A stretch of 64,000 nt of DNA from Bacteroidales bacterium (lineage in GTDB: Bacteria; Bacteroidota; Bacteroidia; Bacteroidales; UBA932): NCBI GenBank assembly GCA_017938925.1, contig JAGBAO010000013.1:124001-188000 (forward strand), given 5' to 3'. The position numbers and the translations under genes are program-made. Shown piece by piece: positions 16,409-24,814 of the stretch (position 1 is its first letter; each line of letters opens with the position of its first letter). The notes under the pieces are model-generated. The model saw only the letters and a list, made by a program, of their open reading frames with translations, made no database searches and was not told where the DNA came from.

Positions 16409-19400
16409 TTAGAATGTGATGTTAAGTCCTGCCGCATACTGGCGCATAGTGGAATATCCGGCTGTCGAACGCATTTCAGGGTCCATTCCTGTGAATCCTG
16501 TTATCGCAAACAGGTTCTCGCCTGAGATATAGACTCTGAGCTTCTTCATCTTCACCTTCTCAGTCCACTTTTCCGGAAGGGTATATCCCAGATTGATGTT
16601 CCTGAGCTTGAGGAAGTCTCCCTTCTCAAGGTGGAGAGAAGACGAGGCACCACTCTGAGTGCTTGAAAGGTAAGCAAGACGAGGCTGCTTCGAATTGATG
16701 TTGGTGCGAGGGTCATCCGGATTCTTCGGATCGAAGAAATAGTGGTCGTCAGCCACCGACTGAGGGATACCGTATCCGTAGGTCGTCGCACTTGAGTTGG
16801 CTGCCTGACGATAGTAGTAGATGCAGAATCCTGCTGCACCTGACCAGCTCATCGAGAAGTCGATTCCCTTCCATCCGCAGCTGAACTGAAGTCCGTAGTT
16901 GTATTTAGGAGTGGTCGAAACGCCCTGGAAACGGCTGTCGAAGCTTGTTCCGTAGAGACCGTCGCCGTTGGCATCGGCATAGATATATTCACCATACCAG
17001 AGCTTTGCCTTTCCGATATCCTGCTGAGGATAAAAGCTGTAGCCGGCATCCAGCATGGCCCTGAGCCATTCCATATCGTTCACCGTACGGATCATACCAT
17101 CGACCGGACCTCCGTCAACATTGACCGAACCATCTGGGTTCCAGTATGTTCCGCTTCCCTTGTAGACATCAGGTAGGTAGTACTCGTTGATCTGATGTCC
17201 CTCAAGGACTCTGGTCGTGGAACCTGTGGAGATGTCTCCGATATTGGTTTCCCATATGCGCTCTCCTGTGACAGGATCTGTCTTCCAACCCTCCTTGAGT
17301 TCACCTTTGTATTTGCTGACCCTGTTTCTGTTAAGGGATACATTGGCTGTAACCGAGTAGTGGAAGTCCTTGCCGACCTGGTCTCTCCATCCGAGTTCGA
17401 TCTCGATACCGCGGTTGGTCACCTCGGCGATGTTCTGCTTCGGAGCGGAAGCCGTACCCATCACCATATACATCGAAGGAGTATAGAGGATACCTGTGGT
17501 CAGCTTGTTGTAGAGATCCACAGTACCTGTGAGACGATTGTTGAAGAAGCCCATATCAAAACCTACGTTGGCCACTCCTGTCTCTTCCCATGTGAGCGAG
17601 TAGTTCTTGATCGCGGTGATGGAGATACCGTTGAGGATCTCACCGCCGAAAGAGTACTTGGTGGTTCCGTATGTGGACTGCCAGTCGTAGTTTCCGATGG
17701 AGTTGTTTCCGAGCTTACCCCATGAGGCACGGAACTTCAGGTTGTCGAGCCATCCGCTTGTTCCTGACATGAAGCCTTCCTTATGGATGTTCCATCCGGC
17801 TGAGAACGATGGGAAGAATCCCCATCTGTGTTCAGGGGCAAAACGGGAAGAACCGTCGTAACGGAGGTTGGCCTCAAAGAGATATCTGTTGTCATACGCA
17901 TATGTAGCTCTTCCGAAGAATGAACGTGACGCATATTCGGTCCTGTAACCGCTTGATGAATAAGGCTCTACAGCTGCATTAAGGTCGCCCACCGACGGCT
18001 CGGACAGACCAAGCTTGTTGGTGCTGAAGTCGTTGTACTTGAAAGTCATCTGCTCGTATCCCACAAGGGCCGACACATCATGCTTTCCGAATGACTGCGA
18101 ATAGTTCACCAGCTGAGAAAGCTTCACCTGATTCTCCCTCTTGTTATACATATAGGTATGGAGGGTTGCGGGATCCTTGTCCGGAATCACATATACGTCA
18201 TTCGAGAAGCTGTATTTTCCGAAGGCATTGTCCACAGACTGCTCCTCCTGACGGTAATCCTTGTAGAAGAAGTCGAAGTCATATGAGAAATGCTTCAGGA
18301 ACTTGACCTTCACATAGAAATCAGTGAAGAGCTGGCTATTGACCGTATATCCGCGGGTGGAGTTCATATCCCAGAGCGGGTTATGTGACTGAGGGTCCTC
18401 CTCGTTTGCCTCAGGTCCTCCATAGAGTCCGAGGGACTTGGAGTACGGATAGATACCCGGAACCATCTTCTGGGTGTTCAGTGAAGTGAGCGAACCGACA
18501 TTGCTTTTGTCCTGGTCAGTGCGGTATCCCCAGATGCGGGCACCGACTCTGAGCCAGTCAGTGATGTCGGAATAGAGGTTCACCCTTGCAAAGAAACGGT
18601 TGTATCCTGTATTTTCGATGATACCAGGGTTATCGATGAATGAGAAGCTGAGGTTGTAACCTGTCCTCTTTTCCTTTCCGTTGACAGAGACAGCATACTT
18701 CTGCATCAGCTTGTTCTGATATATGACATCCCACCAGTCGGTGTTCGGATATGCCATATAATTATAGTATCCCGAGAGGGCACGGCCCCATGGGTCCTGC
18801 TTTGCAGCTCTCCAGGCATCGATAGTGGACTGCTGGAACACGCGAGAACCACCGATATTGATGGCGGATTCGTTCATCAGTTCCATATATGTCGCATAGT
18901 CCGATACGGTGTGGATGAGCTTGAACGGCTGGTTGAGAGACCATGTAGCATCGAGAGATACCTCGATCTTTCCATCAGAAGAACCGTTCTTGGTGGTCAC
19001 GAGTACGACTCCGTTCGCTGCCCTGTTACCATAGATGGCGCAGGATGCGGCATCCTTGAGGACAGTGATGGAAGCGATGTCGGCAGGGTTGATGTTACCC
19101 ATTCCCTGTTCCATTCCGTCCACCAGCACGAGAGGACCGGCTGAGTTGAGGGTTCCCGTACCGCGGACGATCATAGAGAAGCCTTCCTCATAAGGATTTC
19201 CGGAACCCTGCATGACCTGAAGGCCAGGGATGGCACCGGCAAGTGCCTGATTGACGTTGAACATAGGACGTGAATCCGCACCGAGCTTCTCGAAGCTTAC
19301 AGTGGAAACAGATCCTGTCAGATTGGCCTTTTTCTGGGTACCGTATCCGACAACCACCACCTCTTCAAGACTGAGGGTGTCGTCTGCAAGGACAACGTCG

Positions 19401-19684
19401 TACACATCAGCCTGGGTCAGAGTGACATTGGACACGACGTATCCGATACTGCTGACCTCTATGATCTTCGCGTCTGACGGTACCTTAAGCACATAACGTC
19501 CGTCTATATCCGTAACAGTACCAGATGTTGTACCGGGGACAAGCACCGCCGCTCCAATGACAGGGAGTCCGGTTCCATCTGTCACCGTACCTGAAATCTG
19601 ACGCTGGGAGTTCTGCGCAAAGGCGGGCACAGAAAGCAGCATCACCAGCAGCAATGCACTGATTTTCAATATAGTGTGTTTCAT
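16409..19684 (-). CDS. susC-like: SusC/RagA-family TonB-linked outer-membrane transporter
   Basis: A 1,091-aa protein with a signal peptide (AFA/Q, residue 23). It has a carboxypeptidase-regulatory-like domain (ISGTVTDGTGLPVIGAAV), the linker SLEEVVVVGYGTQKKANLTG typical of SusC proteins, a plug (GLQVMQGSG... LVLVDGMEQG, VLKDAASCAIYGNRAANGV) and a C-terminal 22-strand barrel ending in YAAGLNITF. It should import oligosaccharides across the outer membrane with TonB energy. It directly precedes SusD (stop and ATG overlap) and follows the NAGPA-like lipoprotein gene after 7 bases, tying that enzyme to this uptake system. Confidence 0.95.
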   Translation of the reverse strand: MKHTILKISALLLVMLLSVPAFAQNSQRQISGTVTDGTGLPVIGAAVLVPGTTSGTVTDIDGRYVLKVPSDAKIIEVSSIGYVVSNVTLTQADVYDVVLADDTLSLEEVVVVGYGTQKKANLTGSVSTVSFEKLGADSRPMFNVNQALAGAIPGLQVMQGSGNPYEEGFSMIVRGTGTLNSAGPLVLVDGMEQGMGNINPADIASITVLKDAASCAIYGNRAANGVVLVTTKNGSSDGKIEVSLDATWSLNQPFKLIHTVSDYATYMELMNESAINIGGSRVFQQSTIDAWRAAKQDPWGRALSGYYNYMAYPNTDWWDVIYQNKLMQKYAVSVNGKEKRTGYNLSFSFIDNPGIIENTGYNRFFARVNLYSDITDWLRVGARIWGYRTDQDKSNVGSLTSLNTQKMVPGIYPYSKSLGLYGGPEANEEDPQSHNPLWDMNSTRGYTVNSQLFTDFYVKVKFLKHFSYDFDFFYKDYRQEEQSVDNAFGKYSFSNDVYVIPDKDPATLHTYMYNKRENQVKLSQLVNYSQSFGKHDVSALVGYEQMTFKYNDFSTNKLGLSEPSVGDLNAAVEPYSSSGYRTEYASRSFFGRATYAYDNRYLFEANLRYDGSSRFAPEHRWGFFPSFSAGWNIHKEGFMSGTSGWLDNLKFRASWGKLGNNSIGNYDWQSTYGTTKYSFGGEILNGISITAIKNYSLTWEETGVANVGFDMGFFNNRLTGTVDLYNKLTTGILYTPSMYMVMGTASAPKQNIAEVTNRGIEIELGWRDQVGKDFHYSVTANVSLNRNRVSKYKGELKEGWKTDPVTGERIWETNIGDISTGSTTRVLEGHQINEYYLPDVYKGSGTYWNPDGSVNVDGGPVDGMIRTVNDMEWLRAMLDAGYSFYPQQDIGKAKLWYGEYIYADANGDGLYGTSFDSRFQGVSTTPKYNYGLQFSCGWKGIDFSMSWSGAAGFCIYYYRQAANSSATTYGYGIPQSVADDHYFFDPKNPDDPRTNINSKQPRLAYLSSTQSGASSSLHLEKGDFLKLRNINLGYTLPEKWTEKVKMKKLRVYISGENLFAITGFTGMDPEMRSTAGYSTMRQYAAGLNITF

Positions 19685-19691
19685 AGGTCAA

Positions 19692-21431
19692 TTATTTGAA
19701 GCATGCGATTGCCAGATTAACGAACTCATCACTCTCAGGTCTCATCTCACCTGTGGTGAAATTATAGCGTCTGTTCACCATGAACAGGTCATATCCTCTG
19801 CTGCCTCCGTCCTGTAGCACGAAAGAACACCAGTTGTAATCCTCAAGAGTCATCACCTCGGAACATCCCATTTCAGACATAATGAATGAAAGTTCCGAAA
19901 GCGTCAGACCATATGGATCCGAGGTTGCACCGTTCATCTTGTTGTATTTTCCCTGCCCCTGATTGTGGGTGTTCAGATATTTTTCCACCGTGAACAGCAC
20001 GAGATCACCCTTGGCAGTGACGCCAACGGCATGACGGCCGATACGAAGTGCATCGTGATCGGTTACAGGGAGGCTGGTGCTCCAGCTTGGTGTAGTGAAA
20101 TTTGTGAGAAGACAGGTTCCGTCTTCAGAATAACCCGGGAAGGTGCGCCACAGATGAGAATACTGTATGAGAACATCGCCTCTTCCCGTAATGAGATTGT
20201 CACCACCGTTGACAATCATGAAATAGCCTCCGACAGCACAATCGACATCAGACCAGTCCTGTTCACCGTTTCCGGATGCATCAGAATAGCGATACAGTCT
20301 GTTGGCCGCCTTGTCTGTCCTGGCCGGTGCAATCATCGCCTTGCCATCCTTGACGGCAAGAGCGGGAGCATACATTATATTATCAGGCTGCCCCCCCCAG
20401 CCCTCCTGGCGGAGGACTTCTCCGGCAGAGTATACCAGAGGACTGTAATATGTGAATCCCTCGGATGCAGACGAACCGTCAATATGCCAGACTCCAGGAC
20501 CATTCATATAGAAGAATATCGACCAGTCGGGATTCGCTCTGACAGCCGCAGAAATCTTCGCCGCATCGTTCGAGCCGAGACGTGCCTTTTCAAGAACCTG
20601 CATGTTCACCTTGCCGGCTGGAATCGTCATCAGATATCCGATATTGCCTTCAGAATAGTTGAGCGAGCTGGTCTTGTATATTCTTATTGAAGAAGAAAGG
20701 GTAGAAAGCGCGTGTTTCTTCTTATATTCCGCAGTCACGTCTGTCCACGACTCATCGAGAGTCACAACGTCTGCAGGAGCAGCATTGACGACAAGAGTCT
20801 TGTAATGACCGCTGACCACATCCTTGATCTTTATACTCAAGGACTGACCGGCCTTTGTGAAGTCAACAGACTCGAGACTCTGAGGATCTGTCACGAAAAC
20901 AGCGCTGTCACCAAGTTCGACTTCCACCTTAACGTCCTTGAGATCAGAGTACAGGTAAAGGTTTCCGAACTTTCCTTTGGCAGCAAGATAATTGAGAGTA
21001 CACTCTACCTCCTCTTCTCCCTTGACAAGCTTCACGCTTTTAACGAACTCGTACTTAGGAGCTATCACGTCATAGGACACCACATCCACTCCATCGTTTA
21101 CGCTGATCTTGAACTGTGTCTCAAGATTCGCTTCGAACTCAGGAGTCTCCGGAGTGACCATCTCAGGCCACTTTCCGTTAAGTTCCACTTTCAATGGCAC
21201 TTTCGAGAAGTCATCAAGGACGTGGAACTCGAACGTGATGGTCCGGTTCTGGTCATCGACAGTTCCCTCGATCCACCTGTCACCGTCAAGGGCCTTGATG
21301 ACGGCAATCGGAGAATCCGTATATCCGGGATCTTCCGAAATACTGAAAATCATCTTTTCCTGGCACGATACAGTCAGGAAAGTGATGAAGAAGGTGGTTA
21401 TCAGTAATTTAATGTTGAATATTCTATTCAT
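19692..21431 (-). CDS. Lipoprotein with NAGPA-like (phosphodiester glycosidase) C-terminal domain
   Basis: A 579-aa lipoprotein (lipobox LTVSC, Cys23). Residues about 35-225 are beta-sandwich modules resembling DUF5018-type Ig-like domains (VKALDGDRWIEGTVDD..., SYDVIAPKYEF). The C-terminal 350 residues fit the NAGPA fold: a long insertion, then RHAVGVTAKGDLVLFTVE, GLTLSELSFIMSEMGCSEVM and a final FMVNRRY strand. NAGPA proteins cleave sugar-1-phosphodiester bonds (human uncovering enzyme; bacterial relatives on polysaccharides). The usual acidic Asp-Gly-Gly-Gly-Ser block is replaced here by LEDYNWCS, so activity may be altered or lost. The coding strand has an 8-G run near codon 345. It lies between the GpsA-like gene and SusC; a binding rather than catalytic role is possible. 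Confidence 0.6.
   Translation of the reverse strand: MNRIFNIKLLITTFFITFLTVSCQEKMIFSISEDPGYTDSPIAVIKALDGDRWIEGTVDDQNRTITFEFHVLDDFSKVPLKVELNGKWPEMVTPETPEFEANLETQFKISVNDGVDVVSYDVIAPKYEFVKSVKLVKGEEEVECTLNYLAAKGKFGNLYLYSDLKDVKVEVELGDSAVFVTDPQSLESVDFTKAGQSLSIKIKDVVSGHYKTLVVNAAPADVVTLDESWTDVTAEYKKKHALSTLSSSIRIYKTSSLNYSEGNIGYLMTIPAGKVNMQVLEKARLGSNDAAKISAAVRANPDWSIFFYMNGPGVWHIDGSSASEGFTYYSPLVYSAGEVLRQEGWGGQPDNIMYAPALAVKDGKAMIAPARTDKAANRLYRYSDASGNGEQDWSDVDCAVGGYFMIVNGGDNLITGRGDVLIQYSHLWRTFPGYSEDGTCLLTNFTTPSWSTSLPVTDHDALRIGRHAVGVTAKGDLVLFTVEKYLNTHNQGQGKYNKMNGATSDPYGLTLSELSFIMSEMGCSEVMTLEDYNWCSFVLQDGGSRGYDLFMVNRRYNFTTGEMRPESDEFVNLAIACFK
20391..20398 (-). repeat. G8 homopolymer inside the NAGPA-like gene
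   Basis: Eight consecutive C on the plus strand, i.e. G8 in the coding strand, spelling the W-G-G of EGWGGQPD. Such a run can slip during replication; one base gained or lost would truncate the lipoprotein before its NAGPA core motifs. It is one of only two such runs I noticed in the window. Confidence 0.8.
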
Positions 21432-21437
21432 ATATGA

Positions 21438-22487
21438 TTATTTAGTCTGGTCAAAAGTAAATGCCTCCCAAGGCAGATGAGCGTCCTTGCCCTCGTCGAG
21501 AACTGCATTCGCGTGACAGAGCATAGGAAACATGCTCAGGTCAACCTGGCCGAGCTCCGCCTTGCGGGCCATCGCAGCATATACGCGGCGGGCAACCACG
21601 AGGCTCTCGAGAGTGACTCCGGCGAGGATATCAAGGGCCTCCTGGTAGGTCTTTCCTTCACCGAGGAGAATGCCGATCTTGCGGGTGCGTCCTCCATATA
21701 CGGTCACGTAGAGGTCACCGATACCTATGTTCTCGCAGTCCCTGCTGGCTCCCTGCATCTCAAGAAGATAACGCATCTCCTTGACTGCCTGATAGAAAGC
21801 TCCAGCCTGAGAGTTGTAATGCAGGCCGGCATCTGCACCAAGGTCACGAGTGACAAGACCTATGGTCATCGAGATGGCGAGGGCATAGCCGTTCTTGAGG
21901 GCCACCGCGCTTTCAAGACCGATGACGTCGTTGGTGAGGGAGATGTGGTAGTAGTCTGTAGCCATGGCCTCCTTCATCATCCTGAGGACTTCAGAGTTCT
22001 CTCCGCAGAAAGCCACTTCAGTCTGGTCGTGGAACACGAGTTCGTACGATGTGCACGGACCTCCGATGGCACAGACCTCCCTGTCGATGCCCATCTTTGC
22101 AAGTTCCCTCTTCCAATAATCAGGATAAGAGATCAGGGTTCCGTCTTCAAGATTGATGAGGCCTTTCGTTACGGAAAGCACCGGCACGGAAGGATCAAGA
22201 TGAGCAAGCACCTCGGTCAGGAACCAGTCCACTCCGAAAGACGACACGCCTCCGATGACGAAATCTGCGCCATCGACCGCTGTCTTCCAATCTTCGAAAT
22301 GATAATACTTAATTCCCTGTGGGAAAGGGATGTCAAACTTCGGATGCTTGTTGTCCTTCAGACATCCGTCGATGATGTCCCTGTCAAGAGGAGTTCCGAC
22401 AAGACGGACTTCATTGCCGTTCTCAAAAGCAGGATAAGCAAGGGCTGAACCCATCATTCCCGCTCCGATAATTGTAATTGTCTTCAT
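21438..22487 (-). CDS. NAD(P)-dependent glycerol-3-phosphate dehydrogenase family protein (GpsA-like)
   Basis: A 349-aa cytoplasmic Rossmann protein. The nucleotide-binding motif is IIGAGMMGSALA at residues 7-18. VTKGL (Lys108) and the catalytic ALKNGYALA (Lys198) match the GpsA family, as do IGGPCTSYE and TVYGGRTRKIGILLGEG, the equivalents of the substrate-binding GPS/TRN blocks. The usual P-S-H motif after the second Rossmann strand is VSSFGVDW, so this is not a canonical housekeeping GpsA. It would interconvert dihydroxyacetone phosphate and sn-glycerol-3-phosphate. It is the first gene of the long SusCD operon, 6 bases ahead of the NAGPA-like lipoprotein, which suggests use of glycerol phosphate released from the target polymer (inference). 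Confidence 0.85.
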   Translation of the reverse strand: MKTITIIGAGMMGSALAYPAFENGNEVRLVGTPLDRDIIDGCLKDNKHPKFDIPFPQGIKYYHFEDWKTAVDGADFVIGGVSSFGVDWFLTEVLAHLDPSVPVLSVTKGLINLEDGTLISYPDYWKRELAKMGIDREVCAIGGPCTSYELVFHDQTEVAFCGENSEVLRMMKEAMATDYYHISLTNDVIGLESAVALKNGYALAISMTIGLVTRDLGADAGLHYNSQAGAFYQAVKEMRYLLEMQGASRDCENIGIGDLYVTVYGGRTRKIGILLGEGKTYQEALDILAGVTLESLVVARRVYAAMARKAELGQVDLSMFPMLCHANAVLDEGKDAHLPWEAFTFDQTK

Positions 22488-22527
22488 TACTGCGTATCGT
22501 TTTGGTTTCTATTTTTCTATTTGGAAA

Positions 22528-22559
22528 CAAAGGAAAGAAATAAATTTCGATTACGCAAC
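22528..22559 (-). promoter_or_regulatory. Putative promoter of the first SusCD operon
   Basis: On the minus strand there is GTTG (22556-22559), 20 bases, then TTCCTTTG (22528-22535), each one mismatch away from the -33 TTTG and -7 TAnnTTTG boxes, followed by the GpsA-like ATG 40 bases downstream. It lies after a strong terminator, so a promoter is needed here. The match is imperfect. Confidence 0.4.
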
Positions 22560-22590
22560 AATTTGTCGTAAACTTTTTATGCAGACGGAT

Positions 22591-22632
22591 AAAAAAATCT
22601 GCGTTGTCCTTGAACAACAAGAACAACGCAGA
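22591..22632 (-). terminator. Intrinsic terminator of the DeoR operon
   Basis: On the minus strand a 10-bp perfect stem (TCTGCGTTGT / ACAACGCAGA, 15-base loop) is followed directly by seven T residues (A7 at 22591-22597 on the plus strand). It lies 27 bases after the DeoR stop and separates that transcript from the GpsA-like operon. Confidence 0.85.
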
Positions 22633-22658
22633 ATAATTCTACGGAATATCAATATGTA

Positions 22659-23426
22659 TCAGCTTGCTATTATGACCTTTACGCCCTGTTCCTCGAAACG
22701 TTTCTTCAGAGACTGAGGCAGGCCGTCATCCGTAATCAGGATATCTATCCGGGAGATGTCACAGATCTTTCCGAAACCGCTTTTCCCGATCTTGGTCGAA
22801 TCCGCCAGAAGGATGACCTCGGAGGCTACACCCAACATGGAATCCGTGACACGCGCCTCTGCAACAAAGGCTGTAGTGATGCCGCCATCGAAATCGAAAC
22901 CATCACAGCTGAAGAACGCCTTGGTGCATTTCACATACTTGAGGCCCTCTTCCGTATATGCATCACGCACAGAAAGTGACTTGACAATAAGACGTCCGCC
23001 AAGCATGAGTATGTTCACGTCCTCTTTCTCACTAAGATAGATTCCCACCCTGATGGAAGGAGTCACTACGTTAAGGGTTCCCTTAGGGGTGAGTATCTTG
23101 GCAAAGGCCTCGATCGTCGAACCGGAAGTCAGAAGAATGGAGTCCCCTTCCTGAATCAATCCGTTTGCGGCACGAGCGATGGCAGCCTTCTTCTCGACAT
23201 TGAGCGAACTCTTTTCCTGTACAGGAAGATCCACTACATTGGATCTGGAAGGAGAAGCACTGCCATGGGTCCTGTGCAGCAGATTCTTAGCCTCCAGCAC
23301 TCTAAGATCCTTACGGATGGTCACGACCGATACTCCGAGTTCCCTGGCAAGATCCACCACCTTGGCATAGCCGTCTTGCTTCAGATTCTGGAGAATATAC
23401 TGATGTCTCTCCGATATAGTTTTCAT
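22659..23426 (-). CDS. DeoR-family transcriptional regulator (paralogue 1)
   Basis: A 255-aa regulator. Residues 1-58 are a DeoR winged helix-turn-helix (RHQYILQNLKQDGYAKVVDLARELGVS..TIRKDLRVLE). The rest is the DeoRC sensor domain with the sugar-phosphate loop TSGSTIEAF, ILMLGGRL, FFSCDGFDFDGGIT and LLADSTKIGKSGF. DeoR proteins of this type (GlpR, FruR, AgaR) usually repress and are released by phosphorylated intermediates such as glycerol-3-phosphate or sugar phosphates. It follows the glycerol-1-phosphate dehydrogenase gene, has its own -7 box, and is transcribed toward the GpsA-like operon but terminated before it. About half of its residues match the second DeoR at 56577-57341. Confidence 0.93.
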   Translation of the reverse strand: MKTISERHQYILQNLKQDGYAKVVDLARELGVSVVTIRKDLRVLEAKNLLHRTHGSASPSRSNVVDLPVQEKSSLNVEKKAAIARAANGLIQEGDSILLTSGSTIEAFAKILTPKGTLNVVTPSIRVGIYLSEKEDVNILMLGGRLIVKSLSVRDAYTEEGLKYVKCTKAFFSCDGFDFDGGITTAFVAEARVTDSMLGVASEVILLADSTKIGKSGFGKICDISRIDILITDDGLPQSLKKRFEEQGVKVIIAS

Positions 23427-23445
23427 TATGCAGTCAAATTTCGCA

Positions 23446-23453
23446 CAAAAGTA
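23446..23453 (-). promoter_or_regulatory. -7 promoter box of DeoR paralogue 1
   Basis: Minus-strand TACTTTTG fits TAnnTTTG and lies 19 bases from the DeoR ATG. The following GCGAAATTTGA leader closely resembles the leader of the other DeoR gene at 57342-57367. No -33 box was found, as the position falls in the end of the preceding gene. Confidence 0.5.
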
Positions 23454-23464
23454 CGAAAAATAAA

Positions 23465-24802
23465 TTATACCTCCCAGATTCCGCCTTTGCCGAACATGCG
23501 CTGGACGAACTCATCCATCCAGCCGAGACGGTAGATGACATCTATATTTGTGAACCGGCTCCTCATGAACGGGATGTATGAGACCGTCTGACGGAAACGC
23601 TCGCGTGTCACGCCTATCATCTCCGGCTCATAAGGAGCGCCTACAAGGCGAAGGCTCTCGCGCACCTGCCCGAACGGGATTATCTGTTCGCGGATCCTGA
23701 CGCTGAGCTCCGGCCAAGCGGCCTTCAGAGTCTCGAGCTGGCTGCGCAGTTCCTCTTTGCTGACGTACTTGCCCTTTGTCTCGACCAGAGCCCTGGCGAT
23801 ATGTCCCGGCTTTCCTTCCATCAGGGTGCGGATTTCGGACTCCATTTCCTCCCAACTCTTCCATGCTGCCACGCAAGCATCCACATCTATATTTTCAAGG
23901 CCCTTTTCAAGAAGGAATTCAAGTTCTGCCGTTGAAACGAGCGTGCCGATACCCACCTTGAATCCATGTGACACATGCTTTCCTTCGAAGCACAGGTCCT
24001 CCATGTCCCAGCAATGAGAATACTGGTGCTCGGTACCGGAAGCAGGACGGCTTGACTGTATGGCCTGCATGGCGAATCCGCTCATAAGAAGGCCGTCAGC
24101 AAGAGCCTGGGTCTTGTCCACATCTCCCGCAAAAACAGCTGCCGGATCCGCCAGGGACTCCTTAAGTCCGTTCTGAACCAGATCCCATGCAAAAGAATCG
24201 ATCTTCTCGCTTCCCACGACATCCGCCAGCATCCAGTCGGCACCTGCAGGTATCTTTGCGATGAGGTCTGCATATCCGGACGCAGCAAGCTCCTTCGGAG
24301 CCGCGGCTGCTATCTCCGAGTCCAGCACAAAACCCAGAGGAGCCGGGCAGTCGAAGGTCTGCTTGTTGCCGTCCTTTGTTATGGATGCGCCATAGGCTGT
24401 AAATCCGTCCATGGATGCTGCGGTGCCCACGCACATATATCTTCTTCCAAGCATATGCGACACCAGCTTCACAGTGTCGTTTATGACGCCGGAGCCGACT
24501 GCAATCGCAACGGCATCCACTGTTTCGAGGAATGATTTAAGGGATTCGATATGCTGCCATTCAGCATAGAAATCCTTGGCAGGGAATATATAAGGCTTTT
24601 CCGAAACTATGCCCGCCGCATCCAGCGAAGCCTGGGCGTTTCTTCCTGCAACCTCCCATGTGTTCTCATCTGCCACAATCACCGCCCTCTGACCCGAAAA
24701 AAGTTCAGCAAACATTTCCGCAGTCCTGCATACAGTTCCTCTGCCGATGATCAGGGCCTTTGTATCCCTCGCCCTCTGGAGCGCCTGTTCAATCTTGTTC
24801 AT
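23465..24802 (-). CDS. sn-glycerol-1-phosphate dehydrogenase family protein (AraM/EgsA-like)
   Basis: A 445-aa cytoplasmic iron-type alcohol dehydrogenase of the G1PDH branch. The dinucleotide motif GSGVINDTVK is at 103-112, followed by TAASMDGFTAYGASI. The metal ligands are in place: Asp179 (ASGYADLIAK), His259 (SGTEHQYSH) and His279 (HVSHGFKVG). The family includes archaeal G1P dehydrogenase and B. subtilis AraM/EgsA, which interconvert dihydroxyacetone phosphate and sn-glycerol-1-phosphate, the stereoisomer found in archaeal lipids and in polymers built from phosphatidylglycerol head groups. It lies between a PMM-like phosphatase and a DeoR regulator, opposite a sialidase operon. An arabinose-related role, as suggested by the name AraM, cannot be excluded. 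Confidence 0.88.
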   Translation of the reverse strand: MNKIEQALQRARDTKALIIGRGTVCRTAEMFAELFSGQRAVIVADENTWEVAGRNAQASLDAAGIVSEKPYIFPAKDFYAEWQHIESLKSFLETVDAVAIAVGSGVINDTVKLVSHMLGRRYMCVGTAASMDGFTAYGASITKDGNKQTFDCPAPLGFVLDSEIAAAAPKELAASGYADLIAKIPAGADWMLADVVGSEKIDSFAWDLVQNGLKESLADPAAVFAGDVDKTQALADGLLMSGFAMQAIQSSRPASGTEHQYSHCWDMEDLCFEGKHVSHGFKVGIGTLVSTAELEFLLEKGLENIDVDACVAAWKSWEEMESEIRTLMEGKPGHIARALVETKGKYVSKEELRSQLETLKAAWPELSVRIREQIIPFGQVRESLRLVGAPYEPEMIGVTRERFRQTVSYIPFMRSRFTNIDVIYRLGWMDEFVQRMFGKGGIWEV

Positions 24803-24814
24803 ATCGATCAGTCT

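Noticed and set aside
21477-22448. A 323-codon open frame antisense to the GpsA-like gene
   Set aside because: The sense strand encodes a full Rossmann enzyme; antisense reading is a codon-usage artefact.
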